Source of the DNA: an uncultured Ruminococcus sp.
GTDB taxonomy: Bacteria > Bacillota > Clostridia > Oscillospirales > Ruminococcaceae
Assembly (NCBI GenBank): GCA_910584195.1
Contig: CAJTYV010000006.1
Location: 1-64,000 of the forward strand
DNA length: 64,000 nt
Direction of reading: 5' to 3'
Of the stretch, positions 51,711-59,903 are shown piece by piece. The translations under genes were made by a program, and so were the position numbers. Position 1 is the first letter of the stretch; each line of letters opens with the position of its first letter. The notes under the pieces are model-generated. The model made no database searches and had not been told where the DNA came from. It saw nothing but the letters and a program-made list of their open reading frames with translations.

Positions 51711-51803
51711 TTCACGATCGCCGAGTTTTGCAGCAGTACATAGACACATCGTAAAAACTCCTACAGTTCCGCCGAACATACTTCCTAAAATAAAAGCAAG
51801 CAA
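51708..51803 (-). CDS. Tiny DUF3789-like membrane protein, 31 aa
   Basis: A 31-residue reading frame (TTG 51803, TAA at 51708) preceded by a strong AGGGAGGTG. Its sequence, LAFILGSMFGGTVGVFTMCLC followed by a short charged tail (TAAKLGDRE), is one membrane helix. It closely fits the pattern I know for DUF3789 proteins, tiny single-span proteins common in Clostridia. A -10-like TATAAT sits just upstream, and an inverted repeat (CACCTCCCT / AGGGAGGTG, 51809-51846) includes the ribosome site. Function is unknown. Confidence 0.65.
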   Translation of the reverse strand: MLAFILGSMFGGTVGVFTMCLCTAAKLGDRE

Positions 51804-51856
51804 AAAATCACCTCCCTATTATAGTATGCGCTATATCAGGGAGGTGTAATCATTTA

Positions 51857-52171
51857 TTAAACGTTTAACATTTTAATTATATCTGCTTTTTTTCTGTAGC
51901 CAACAGTCATATTGTGAACTGCGCCGTCCTTTACAACAGCAAGCATAGGAATGCTTTCACAACGAAAAGCAGCGGCAAGTTCAGGCTGTTCATCAACATT
52001 GATCTTGCCGACCTTGACTTTTCCGTCCATTTCTTCGGCAATTTCAGCAATAACGGGGGATAGCATCATACAAGGTCCGCACCAGCCTGCCCAAAGATCG
52101 AGCAGTACGATACCATCGTAATTTCGCACCTCAGCGTCAAAATTTTCTTTTGTTATGGTTATTTCAGCCAT
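51857..52171 (-). CDS. trxA: Thioredoxin
   Basis: A 104-aa thioredoxin, a small dithiol reductant for cytoplasmic proteins. The active site is LLDLWAGWCGPCMMLSPVI (WCGPC); the cis-Pro region is CESIPMLAVVKDG and the C-terminal helix follows GYRKKADIIKML. ATG 52171, with AAGGAGAA upstream, gives the normal start. The Trp before the active site and the buried Asp (LLDLW) are present. It lies one base after the FTR-like gene, so it probably receives electrons from that protein. Confidence 0.95.
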   Translation of the reverse strand: MAEITITKENFDAEVRNYDGIVLLDLWAGWCGPCMMLSPVIAEIAEEMDGKVKVGKINVDEQPELAAAFRCESIPMLAVVKDGAVHNMTVGYRKKADIIKMLNV

Positions 52172-52172
52172 T

Positions 52173-52370
52173 TTATTTCTCCTTGTAGTATAGCATGCAG
52201 TGGCAGAATCCCTCAAAATCAGGGTCGGCGATCTGATCTCGAAATTCCTTGCACATACATTTGTTTTCCGGAATTTTTGAAAGCTTGCAGGGACAGTAGC
52301 CGTCCTTGCGTTTCAAGCCGTCTTTAAGTCTTGCAACGACTTCTTTATCAGGATTAAGCGTAACTTTCAT
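52173..52370 (-). CDS. Ferredoxin-thioredoxin reductase catalytic-chain-like protein
   Basis: A 65-aa protein with the six-cysteine pattern of the FTR catalytic subunit: GYCPCKLSK (Cys26, Cys28), NKCMCKEF (Cys38, Cys40) and GFCHCMLYYK (Cys56, Cys58). In the known enzyme four of these hold a 4Fe-4S cluster and two form the redox disulfide that reduces thioredoxin; CHCML is nearly invariant. CMC replaces CPC and the spacing between pairs differs from the cyanobacterial enzyme, as in stand-alone bacterial forms. The variable subunit is absent. It lies between the flavodiiron gene and trxA in one operon. Confidence 0.88.
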   Translation of the reverse strand: MKVTLNPDKEVVARLKDGLKRKDGYCPCKLSKIPENKCMCKEFRDQIADPDFEGFCHCMLYYKEK

Positions 52371-52379
52371 TTTATCTCC

Positions 52380-53537
52380 TTATTTCAAAAGTTCGTCAGC
52401 CAAAGCTTCTATTTGATTAAGATTTTCCTGACTTAATGAGGACTTAATGGAAACTGTAGTGTCTGCCCATGTAATATTTTTGGAGTTTTCAAACTTTGCC
52501 TTAATACATTTTGCAGCAGTTGCAGCCCATGAACCGTTTTCGATAATACCGATTGTACGATTCTGATAGTTTCTTTCGATCAGCCACTCAATATATTGAG
52601 ACATAAATGGGAAAAGAGTTCCATTATAAGTAGGCGAAGCAAGAACAAGTTTTCCATAGCGGAAACCGTCTTCAACGGATTCTGCCATATCCTCGCGAGC
52701 AAGATCGGCTATAGCAACTTTGGGGCAGCCTTTTTCGAGGAGTTTCTCTTTCAGGAGTTCGGCAGCTTTTTTGGTATTGCCGTAAACCGAAGTATACGCA
52801 ATAAATACTCCCTCGGATTCAACACCGTAGCTTGACCATGTGCTATAAAGTCCAAGATAGTAGCCAAGATTTTCTTTAAGGATAGGACCATGAAGCGGAC
52901 ATATGGTCTGAATGTCGAGTGCAGCTGCCTTTTTGAGGAGAGCCTGAACTTGTGCGCCGTATTTGCCGACAATGCCGAAGTAGTAACGGCGAGCTTCACA
53001 CGCCCAGTCCTCGTCAGCATCAAGCGCTCCGAACTTTCCGAATCCGTCTGCTGAGAAAAGAACCTTGTCGGTATTGTCGTATGTTACCATAACCTCAGGC
53101 CAGTGAACCATAGGCGCCATAATGAATGTCAGTTCGTGAGAGCCAAGATTTAGCTTGTCGCCATCTTTTACCGTGATTTTATTTGGCGTTTCAAGATTTG
53201 GGAAAAATGCTGTCATCATTGCGAATGTTTTTGCATTACCGACAATTGCTGTTTCGGGATAAATTTCCAAAAATTTATCTATACATGCAGAATGATCGGG
53301 TTCCATGTGCTGTATGATAAGATAATCGGGGGAGCGATCTCCGAGGATTTCTTTAATATTGGCAAGCCATTCATCACCGAAGTTAATGTCAACTGTGTCC
53401 ATGACGGCTATTTTATCATCAGCAACGACATAAGAATTATAAGCCATTCCATTCGGGACATCGTACATTCCCTCAAACAAATCGACCTTATGGTCATTTA
53501 CACCAACGTAAAAAATATCTTTTGTAACATTATTCAT
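52380..53537 (-). CDS. fprA: Flavodiiron protein (FprA-type)
   Basis: A 385-aa A-type flavoprotein that reduces oxygen or nitric oxide, protecting anaerobes. The beta-lactamase-like N-terminal domain carries the diiron ligands: IIQHMEPDHSAC (H-x-E-x-D-H), MAPMVHWPEVM (His), FSADGFGKFG (Asp), CPLHGP (His). The flavodoxin domain starts near residue 245 (IAYTSVYGNTKKAAELL) and binds FMN (LASPTYNGTLFPF, IGIIENGSWA). No rubredoxin domain is fused, so a separate electron donor is needed. It is the first gene of the FDP-FTR-Trx operon. Confidence 0.95.
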   Translation of the reverse strand: MNNVTKDIFYVGVNDHKVDLFEGMYDVPNGMAYNSYVVADDKIAVMDTVDINFGDEWLANIKEILGDRSPDYLIIQHMEPDHSACIDKFLEIYPETAIVGNAKTFAMMTAFFPNLETPNKITVKDGDKLNLGSHELTFIMAPMVHWPEVMVTYDNTDKVLFSADGFGKFGALDADEDWACEARRYYFGIVGKYGAQVQALLKKAAALDIQTICPLHGPILKENLGYYLGLYSTWSSYGVESEGVFIAYTSVYGNTKKAAELLKEKLLEKGCPKVAIADLAREDMAESVEDGFRYGKLVLASPTYNGTLFPFMSQYIEWLIERNYQNRTIGIIENGSWAATAAKCIKAKFENSKNITWADTTVSIKSSLSQENLNQIEALADELLK

Positions 53538-53861
53538 TTTACATTCCTCGCTTTCTTTATTATGTGCATTGAAACAGAAAGTATACTTAATTATCTCAAT
53601 ACTATTTAATTATACCATAATTGCTCTTAAATTGCAACATTCTCAGAAATAATTTCCGTAGAATAATTTTTTCACGCACATAACCGGTATTGGCTTGCTT
53701 CATGGTTGAATTTTGCAAAGCAAATTTATTGAGAGAATTAAAGTCCCCTGAGGTACTCCCCTTGAATTATATTGCTAAAGGTACTATAAGCTGTTTTGCG
53801 TACAGGGGAGTGGGGGAGTGGTACTATAATTGGACTATATTGCGCTATAGATCCCTGACAA

Positions 53862-54052
53862 TATAACCGCAGACGATGTCCCCCGAGTCTCGACTGTCGT
53901 CTCGGTCGGTGCTTCTGCTTCGCAGAGGTGTCCACCGGACACCCGCACCCTCTTAGGCGGCGAACATCTTTAGATTCAGTCGGAGATACGATCTCCGACT
54001 GAATCCGGCTTACTGACGTAAGCCGTCTGTTTGTTGAAAGCAGAGCTTTGAA
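53862..54052 (+). repeat. Dispersed repeat, copy 2 (longest)
   Basis: Shares with 59636-59764 the start ATAACCGCAGACGATGTCCC, the block CTCTTAGGCGGCGAACATC, the hairpin TCGGAGATACGATCTCCGA, the hairpin CGGCTTACTGACGTAAGCCG, and the end GAAAGCAGAGCTTTGAA. It carries about 60 extra GC-rich bases after the first block. The rest of 53538-54175 has no gene; two direct copies of GGTACTATAA lie at 53776 and 53820 and a parS at 54085. Confidence 0.85.
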
Positions 54053-54084
54053 TTATCCATCTTACATGGCAACAAGAATAAATA

Positions 54085-54100
54085 AGTTTCACGTGAAACA
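54085..54100. other. parS-like site upstream of the kinase gene
   Basis: AGTTTCACGTGAAACA, one mismatch, 75 bases before the guanylate-kinase-like gene and close to its promoter region. Confidence 0.88.
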
Positions 54101-54175
54101 CTTGACAGGAAAATATGAATGTGATAAAATTGATATAGTTGATACGTTTAAAATTGGAAAAAAGGAAAAGTTGAA

Positions 54176-54766
54176 ATGACCCGCATTTTTTATATTATTG
54201 GAAAAAGCTCCAGCGGAAAGGATTCTGTATATAAAAGACTTATTTGGAAAATGGGGTTAAAGCCCATAGTTCTTTATACTACTCGCCCTATCCGTGAGAA
54301 TGAACAAGAGGGCAGAGAATATCATTTTGTTAAACGAGATTGCTTTGAGAAAATGAAAAGAATGGGAGATGTTATTGAGGAGCGCATATATAATACAATC
54401 CACGGAGAATGGATTTATTTTACTGCCAGAAGCAGCATTGACCTTTCATCAGGAAGCTGCCTCGGTATTGGTACGCTGGAAAGCTATGTCAAAATGAAAG
54501 AAAAATTTGGAGAAGCTGTTGTTCCTATATACATTGAGGTTGAGGACGGAATTCGGTTAAGCCGCGCATTGGAACGCGAACGTCTTGAAGCTTCTCCTAA
54601 ATACGCTGAACTATGCAGAAGATTTCTTGCGGACAGCGAGGATTTTTCTGAGGAGAATATAAAATCTTCAGGCATAAAAATGCGGTTTTCAAACAATGGA
54701 AAAGTGGAAGAATGCGTTTCAGAAATAATAAATTTTATAAAAACATCAGATCTCCTCGTAAACTAA
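54176..54766 (+). CDS. Guanylate-kinase-like protein
   Basis: A 196-aa P-loop kinase. The P-loop is FYIIGKSSSGKDSVYKRL (GKSSSGKD instead of GPSGxGKxT). The GMP-binding-like part reads LYTTRPIRENEQEGREYHFVKRDCFEKM, which follows the guanylate kinase order 'STRxPRxGExdGxdYhFvsxxeF'. After residue 120 it departs: RLSRALERERLEASPKYAELCRRFLADSEDF replaces the usual LID sequence. It is therefore a divergent guanylate-kinase-family protein, possibly not the main GMP kinase of the cell. AAAGGAAAAG precedes ATG 54176. It stands alone between a parS site and a transporter gene. Confidence 0.78.
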   Translation: MTRIFYIIGKSSSGKDSVYKRLIWKMGLKPIVLYTTRPIRENEQEGREYHFVKRDCFEKMKRMGDVIEERIYNTIHGEWIYFTARSSIDLSSGSCLGIGTLESYVKMKEKFGEAVVPIYIEVEDGIRLSRALERERLEASPKYAELCRRFLADSEDFSEENIKSSGIKMRFSNNGKVEECVSEIINFIKTSDLLVN

Positions 54767-54853
54767 AAAATGCAGAGCGGCGCAAGTTTGTTGCGTTGTG
54801 TAAAGTTGGATTTTTGATGAGGTTTGTTATTACAAGTACATGGAGAAGAAAAA

Positions 54854-55963
54854 TTGAAAAAAACATTGGAATTTATAAAATCACAATCTGTTCTTGTGAT
54901 TGCATTTGCGGCAGCGTTAGTAACGATTTTTATAATTCCGCCGGATAAAAACTACAGCGGATATATAAATCGTACTGTGCTGATACAGCTTTTTTGTCTC
55001 ATGACATCAGTCAGCGGATTCAGAAGTATTGGAGTATTTGAGAATGCTTCGTCAGCCCTTTTGAAAAAAACGGGAAACATTCGGCGGCTTGGAGTCATTT
55101 TTACTCTCATATGCTTTTTTTGCTCGATGATCGTAACAAACGATGTTGCTCTTATAACTTTTGTACCGTTTACATTAATGGTTTATGAAAAAATCAATGA
55201 TGAAAAAAGCAAAATTTTAACAATAGTGCTTGAAACGGCGGCGGCTAATCTTGGCAGTATGGTGACTCCATTCGGAAATCCACAGAATTTATATATTTAT
55301 GATAAGTATAATCTGACATTGGCGGACTTTTTTGAAACGCTGCTGCCATCGGCGGCAGTAAGTCTTGCCGCGCTTATGCTGTTATGTCTGATACTTCCGA
55401 AGAACCGATGTACGGCAGTTTCTGCAGAAAACTGCAAAATTTCAAAAGCAAAGGGAGCAGTATACCTCGGAGTTTTTGTCATGTGTCTGCTGACAGTTTT
55501 TCGCGTAATACCCGATTGGATATGTCTGACAGCGGCTGTGACTGCTGCTTTGATTGTTGATCGAAGACTGCTTTTAAAGGTTGACTACGGTCTGTTGGCG
55601 ACATTTGTATGTTTCTTCATTTTTGTGGGAAATATTTCACGTATTGAATCTGTAAGCAATTTTATTTCAAATATTATCGAAGACAGGGAAGTTTTAGTTT
55701 CAGCCGCAATTTCTCAGGTTATAAGCAACGTCCCGGCTGCGGTGATGCTGTCAGGCTTTACCGATAATGGCAGAGAACTTCTCTTGGGAGTCAACTTAGG
55801 AGGACTCGGAACTATTATTGCTTCGCTTGCAAGCCTTATATCATTTAAATTTTACAGGGTATCAGGCGGTGCAAAAACAGGACGGTATATGGCAGTGTTT
55901 TCAGCAGTTAACTTTGGACTTTTGTTACTTCTTCTCACACTTGCATTTGTCGGAATTTTATAG
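54854..55963 (+). CDS. ArsB/CitM-type ion transporter
   Basis: A 369-aa membrane protein with about ten spans, of the ion-transporter superfamily that includes ArsB, NhaD and citrate transporters. Signature blocks are VTNDVALITFVPFTLMV (like 'sNDval..tPi') and AANLGSMVTPFGNPQNLYIYDKYN ('NiGs..TpiGNPqN'), then a second-half repeat ISQVISNVPAAVMLSGF and LGGLGTIIASLASLISFKFY. I start at TTG 54854, after GGAGAAG; upstream codons show no membrane topology. The transported ion cannot be told from sequence. Confidence 0.8.
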   Translation: MKKTLEFIKSQSVLVIAFAAALVTIFIIPPDKNYSGYINRTVLIQLFCLMTSVSGFRSIGVFENASSALLKKTGNIRRLGVIFTLICFFCSMIVTNDVALITFVPFTLMVYEKINDEKSKILTIVLETAAANLGSMVTPFGNPQNLYIYDKYNLTLADFFETLLPSAAVSLAALMLLCLILPKNRCTAVSAENCKISKAKGAVYLGVFVMCLLTVFRVIPDWICLTAAVTAALIVDRRLLLKVDYGLLATFVCFFIFVGNISRIESVSNFISNIIEDREVLVSAAISQVISNVPAAVMLSGFTDNGRELLLGVNLGGLGTIIASLASLISFKFYRVSGGAKTGRYMAVFSAVNFGLLLLLLTLAFVGIL

Positions 55964-56004
55964 GATTTTCACGGAATTTTCAGGTACAAAAGATTTTACT
56001 CATA

Positions 56005-56013
56005 TGTTATAAT
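56005..56013 (+). promoter_or_regulatory. Extended -10 promoter of the structured RNA
   Basis: TGTTATAAT, an extended -10 (TGn-TATAAT), with only a weak -35 (TACAAA at 55985). Transcription would start near 56019-56021. Confidence 0.65.
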
Positions 56014-56018
56014 ATAGA

Positions 56019-56219
56019 CAGTAAAGGGGGAGCTTTGAATTGAAATCTTACTGTGGAAGAGATTTCAATTTAGAGCCTGGATCGGTTGCAGCAGAACCGA
56101 TCGCATGAATTGGCTGCCGGGTTTGCAGCAGATTCGTGCAAAAGCAAATCAGAATCAAAGTACGGTATTAGCGTGCTTTGATAGAAAGACCTTCGCAGCA
56201 ACAGGCGAGGGTCTTTTTT
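56019..56219 (+). ncRNA. Structured non-coding RNA, class not identified
   Basis: About 200 bases with its own extended -10 promoter and a terminator, and no coding frame of note. I can draw four hairpins: GCTTTGAATTGAAATC (56032) with GATTTCAATTTAGAGC (56061); GATCGGTT-gcagcag-AACCGATC (56080-56102); GAATtgGCTGC...GCAGCagATTC (56107-56135); and ATCAAAGTACG with CGTGCTTTGAT (near 56154-56183). The terminator AAGACCTTCGC...GCGAGGGTCTTTTTT ends at 56219. It does not show the marks of tmRNA, RNase P or SRP RNA. The raiA-motif class of Clostridia is one to test; I cannot confirm it by eye. Confidence 0.7.
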
Positions 56220-56445
56220 ATAAGAATTGTATTCATAATAAGCTGCACGTTTTGGGAGCAAGGTTTGCCGCTGACTGTGTTGAAAAGTCGTTGCAATACA
56301 TCAAGAATTGCTGCGTTCTTTAGACTTGTCATCAATAAAATCATGCTTAAAAATCCGCATATTTTACCTATGAATGCAGGTTCTAAGTTAAGAACACATC
56401 TTTTACTATTTGTATGAAAACAAAGATCAGTTTATGTTAAAAACA

Positions 56446-56479
56446 AAAATGCGGCGACACCAAAGTGTAACCGCATTAT
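56446..56479. terminator. Terminator-like hairpin
   Basis: AATGCGGcgacaccaaagtgtaaCCGCATT, preceded by AAAACAAA. It lies 67 bases after the end of the leftward xylanase gene and would stop its transcript. 56220-56445 shows no gene. Confidence 0.65.
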
Positions 56480-56545
56480 GAGGGATGATTAGAAGATTTC
56501 ATTTTTAAAGCAGATTTTAAGTGCGGCTGTTTCCGTACATTCTGC

Positions 56546-59458
56546 TTAGGCTTTGAATATTGCCCTTACAAAGTTATAGATATGAGCGTGAATACTGTTA
56601 TCACCGTGATAACCGCCGTTTACATAGTGCCAAATATGTGGAACATTGTTTTTAGTAAAGTTATTGTGATAACCTTCGGGAGTGGTATAAACTACAGTGT
56701 CGTTACTTCCGGCTGTGAGGAATATCAAAGAAGGAGCAGCTTCTTCAGATTCAAATTTAAATGCACCTGAAGCTCCCGGAGCAGCGCATATAGCTCCGAC
56801 ATAACCGAAAAGGTCAGGATGTTTCATTCCTATATTGAGGGACTCCCTGCCGCCCATTGAGAAGCCTGTGATAGCCGTATTTTCCCTGCCTGTTGCAACG
56901 CTGTATTCTTTCTCGATAAGGGGCATCAGTTCAGTGGTAAGAACAGTATCAAAGTTATCATAAGCGGCATTGTTAGCATCGTCCATAGCTGAGCAGTCAT
57001 TTTGAGTCTGGCTTGAGTAAATGTAAGGGAACACAACTATCATTTCTTTAGCAGCTCCCTCGGCAATAGCATTGCCAATGATCTGCTTAGTATACATAGT
57101 GTCGTTGCCTTTTATGATCATTCTGTCCTGATTCTCCCAGTAGCCATGCATAACATAGAGAACGGGATATTTTTTATTTGTTGAATAGTTTGCCGGAAGA
57201 AGTACGTTGTACTTTTTTTCTCTTCCGCAGAAAGCCGAATAATAGCTTTTGGATTGAAGTTCGCCGTACTGAACTCCTGCTTTTTCGGATTTAGAATCGC
57301 TTGTTTCAAATTCCGAAACCTGAACAGTTGGAGTATATTCTGAAATAGTTCTCATTTTTTGAACCGGAGGAGCTTCTGTAGGCGGTTCTGTTATAACTGG
57401 TTTCTGGAGTTTTTCGTCCATGCCGAGAAGGAACTTCTGAAGCGATATGAGGTCAGCCACACCAATCTCACCGTCGGCGTTTACATCAGCAGCGTATCTT
57501 GCGGGATCGCTTGCAAATTTATCGACAACGCCCTTACGCATAGCTACAAGGTCAAACACGTCAACTACGCCGTCAAGAGTAACATCGCCTGCAATGAAGT
57601 CGGTTGGATCTCTGGGAACGTCAGGCTGACCTTCGCCTGCGATACCGGTACCGTCAACAGCCCCGATAGCTTCATCAATGTAGAAATCCGTGAGAGATTC
57701 TTCAGTCTCAATGTATATCTTGACATCGGAGGCATCGGCAGGAATAGTGTAGCTTGTGTTTACAAGCTGAGCCCATGTATTGTTGGGAGCAGTTACGCTT
57801 GCGATCTCATCATAAGCTGTCTCACCGCTGCCGTCCTTATATTCTATTTTCATCATGAATTTAACGTTTTTACCTGACTTCTGTTTAACGTGAGTAGAGA
57901 AGCTGTATGCCTCGCCGGCTTTAAAAATACGTGAATCAAGAGAAAGCGAAGCGCCCATCCAAGAACTTGTTCTGTCTGAAACTAAGAGAGAGTGGCTTCC
58001 GTATTGTGTATAATGCTCGGTATCTGTAACAGCAGTTTTGCAGCCGCCTCTGTTAGTCCAGTTATCGTCACCGTTCTCGAAGCTGCAATTATACCACCAG
58101 CCGTATTCGTTAGGTTCGGGGTCTTTTACCGTACCGCTGCCCTCGAGAGAAACGACAAAAGTTGAAACGCTGTTTGCGGGAAGCTGCGCAAAGAATCCAT
58201 TTCCGTCATTTTCGAGATTTTCCGTAAGAGCAATGTTTTCGTTTTGAGAGGTTCTGTAGCGGTCAACATCAACGATTTTTTCACCGCTGCCGATAGTAAA
58301 CGACTGTGCATAAGCCTCCGAACCTTTGTTTATAGCAACGATAGTAACCTGCTTATTGTCATTTTTGTAAGCTGAGACGAGAACGTCTTTTGCTGGCTGT
58401 TCCGTAGCTTCGATACGAATGTCTCCCGGGCGAACCCATTTGGAATACTGAGCCATGTTATAGCCGCGCTTACTGATCTTTCCGTCTTCTGTCATAAGAC
58501 CGTAGCTTCTCCTGATATACCACCAGGTGTAAGCGTTCATATTTCCGACAACAAGAGCGTTATGAATATTTTCAGATACCTGAAGAGATTCGGGCCAGCG
58601 GTTAGCTGAATCGGCTTCGCTGTTCGGAACGTAAACCTCGGTCATCCATATTTCCTTGCCGCAATTTTCAAGCTCGGGATAGTCCATCCAGTCTCTTGTA
58701 GTACCGTACATATGAGTACCAAAAAGATCACAGTTAGCAAATGCCTTTTGATTTTCCATTATTTTTTTATAAAATTTCTTTCCTCCGTCTTTGACCCATG
58801 ATGCAGTCAAAGGAGCGTACTGAAAAGATTCGGGCGACATAAGTCTTGTGCTTGTTATCTGGTCGCCGTAGTTTGCGATGAAGTCAACTGTTTCATCGGT
58901 CGACCAGTAAGTCCATTCGGAAGCGTAGTCAGGCTCATTCTGAACTGAAATAGAGTAAAGATCAACACCGTTGTTTTTCATATATGTGCCGAAATCGTTA
59001 AGATGCTTTGCATAAGCTCCGTAATTCGATTTAGGAATATGCAGCTTACCGTTGCTTCCGCCTGATTCGGCAAGATTTGACGGCGGTTCCCACGGAGAAG
59101 CAAAAACATATGCTCCGGCTTTGCTTGCATACTGAGCAGTAGGGAGAGCCTTGTTCCACTGATTTTTGTCAGGATTCACAAAAACTCGAAGAACCGTAAG
59201 ACCGAGGTCGCCGGCGTCATTACCGAACGCAGTTTTACGCTGAGCCTCTGTCATATCCTGACCTGTCCATTCCGGGTGGTTTATACCGCCGAATCCTCTG
59301 ATAGTCTGGTATTCTTTAGTAGTATCAATGACCACAGTGTCAGCGGCATATGTGTCAATGACATCGTTTGTCTGCGGCATTACAGCGAAACCGGTAATTA
59401 TTATAGCCGAAGCGGTAACTGCCGAAACCATTCTGCAAATTATTGAGTGCAGTTTCAT
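56546..59458 (-). CDS. Secreted xylanase: GH30, CBM22, dockerin, CE1 esterase
   Basis: A 970-aa cellulosome-type enzyme. Signal peptide residues 1-38; GH30 domain about 42-440 (EYQTIRGFGGINHPEW, acid/base Glu175 in SVQNEPDY, nucleophile Glu274 in EIWMTEVYVP), close to glucuronoxylanases of subfamily 8; CBM22-type xylan-binding domain 450-600; type I dockerin 623-680 with two calcium repeats (GDVTLDGVVDVFDL, ADVNADGEIGVADL); Pro/Thr linker; CE1 esterase 735-970 with Ser867 (GFSMGG), Asp920 and His951. It would cut xylan and remove acetyl or feruloyl groups, docked to a cohesin scaffold. The internal dockerin is notable. It is co-regulated with the next gene. Confidence 0.93.
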   Translation of the reverse strand: MKLHSIICRMVSAVTASAIIITGFAVMPQTNDVIDTYAADTVVIDTTKEYQTIRGFGGINHPEWTGQDMTEAQRKTAFGNDAGDLGLTVLRVFVNPDKNQWNKALPTAQYASKAGAYVFASPWEPPSNLAESGGSNGKLHIPKSNYGAYAKHLNDFGTYMKNNGVDLYSISVQNEPDYASEWTYWSTDETVDFIANYGDQITSTRLMSPESFQYAPLTASWVKDGGKKFYKKIMENQKAFANCDLFGTHMYGTTRDWMDYPELENCGKEIWMTEVYVPNSEADSANRWPESLQVSENIHNALVVGNMNAYTWWYIRRSYGLMTEDGKISKRGYNMAQYSKWVRPGDIRIEATEQPAKDVLVSAYKNDNKQVTIVAINKGSEAYAQSFTIGSGEKIVDVDRYRTSQNENIALTENLENDGNGFFAQLPANSVSTFVVSLEGSGTVKDPEPNEYGWWYNCSFENGDDNWTNRGGCKTAVTDTEHYTQYGSHSLLVSDRTSSWMGASLSLDSRIFKAGEAYSFSTHVKQKSGKNVKFMMKIEYKDGSGETAYDEIASVTAPNNTWAQLVNTSYTIPADASDVKIYIETEESLTDFYIDEAIGAVDGTGIAGEGQPDVPRDPTDFIAGDVTLDGVVDVFDLVAMRKGVVDKFASDPARYAADVNADGEIGVADLISLQKFLLGMDEKLQKPVITEPPTEAPPVQKMRTISEYTPTVQVSEFETSDSKSEKAGVQYGELQSKSYYSAFCGREKKYNVLLPANYSTNKKYPVLYVMHGYWENQDRMIIKGNDTMYTKQIIGNAIAEGAAKEMIVVFPYIYSSQTQNDCSAMDDANNAAYDNFDTVLTTELMPLIEKEYSVATGRENTAITGFSMGGRESLNIGMKHPDLFGYVGAICAAPGASGAFKFESEEAAPSLIFLTAGSNDTVVYTTPEGYHNNFTKNNVPHIWHYVNGGYHGDNSIHAHIYNFVRAIFKA

Positions 59459-59526
59459 AGATCAATCATCCCTTCATAAAATATTAATAATATTTGACAA
59501 GGGTTCAGATAATTTCCCCAAGTCAT

Positions 59527-59589
59527 ATTTCTTTTTGTGCATTTCGTAATCATTATTTATATTATATCATGTTCACAAAAAATTTACAA
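59527..59589 (-). promoter_or_regulatory. Promoter and conserved leader motif of the GH30 gene
   Basis: Minus strand TTGTAA (59589-59584), 17 bases, TATAAT (59566-59561), then ACGAAATGCACAAAAAGAAA (59547-59528). The same promoter and motif precede the GH10 gene with one base changed in the motif, which suggests shared control. Confidence 0.75.
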
Positions 59590-59635
59590 CCCATTTTTTG
59601 AAGAAATAGTGGACTTTTTGCATGTTTTAAAGTCG

Positions 59636-59764
59636 ATATAACCGCAGACGATGTCCCTTGTCTCTTAGGCGGCGAACATCTTTAGATTCAGTTGGAGATA
59701 CAATCTCCGACTAAATCCGGCTTACTATCGTAAGCCGTCTGCTTGTTGAAAGCAGAGCTTTGAA
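59636..59764 (+). repeat. Dispersed repeat, copy 3
   Basis: A 129-bp copy of the repeat at 53862, from ATATAACCGCAGACGATGTC to GAAAGCAGAGCTTTGAA, without the 60-base insertion. The two hairpins (TTGGAGATACAATCTCCGA and CGGCTTACTATCGTAAGCCG) are kept by paired changes, e.g. ACG to ACA with matching loss opposite. The rest of 59459-59903 holds the promoter above, a terminator and no gene. Confidence 0.85.
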
Positions 59765-59782
59765 ATTTTAACGGATAAAGAA

Positions 59783-59813
59783 AAAGCCGGTCGTAACCCA
59801 ATCGACCGGTTTT
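59783..59813 (-). terminator. Terminator of the GH10/GH43 gene
   Basis: Minus strand AAAACCGGTCG-attgggtta-CGACCGGCTTTTTCTTT, 90 bases after the stop codon at 59904. Confidence 0.88.
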
Positions 59814-59903
59814 CTGATTTGTCTTTCCCTTACAATAATGTTTGTTTTTATTATATCCGGCTCCGTAATTGTGCAGATAACGAAGCCGGAATACAATCAA
59901 TAA

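Noticed and set aside
53776..54052. CRISPR array
   Set aside because: Repeats here are two short direct copies and hairpins without regular unit length or spacers, and no cas genes are present.
56019..56219. 6S RNA
   Set aside because: The 5' and 3' ends do not pair into one long interrupted hairpin; the RNA reads instead as a row of separate hairpins.
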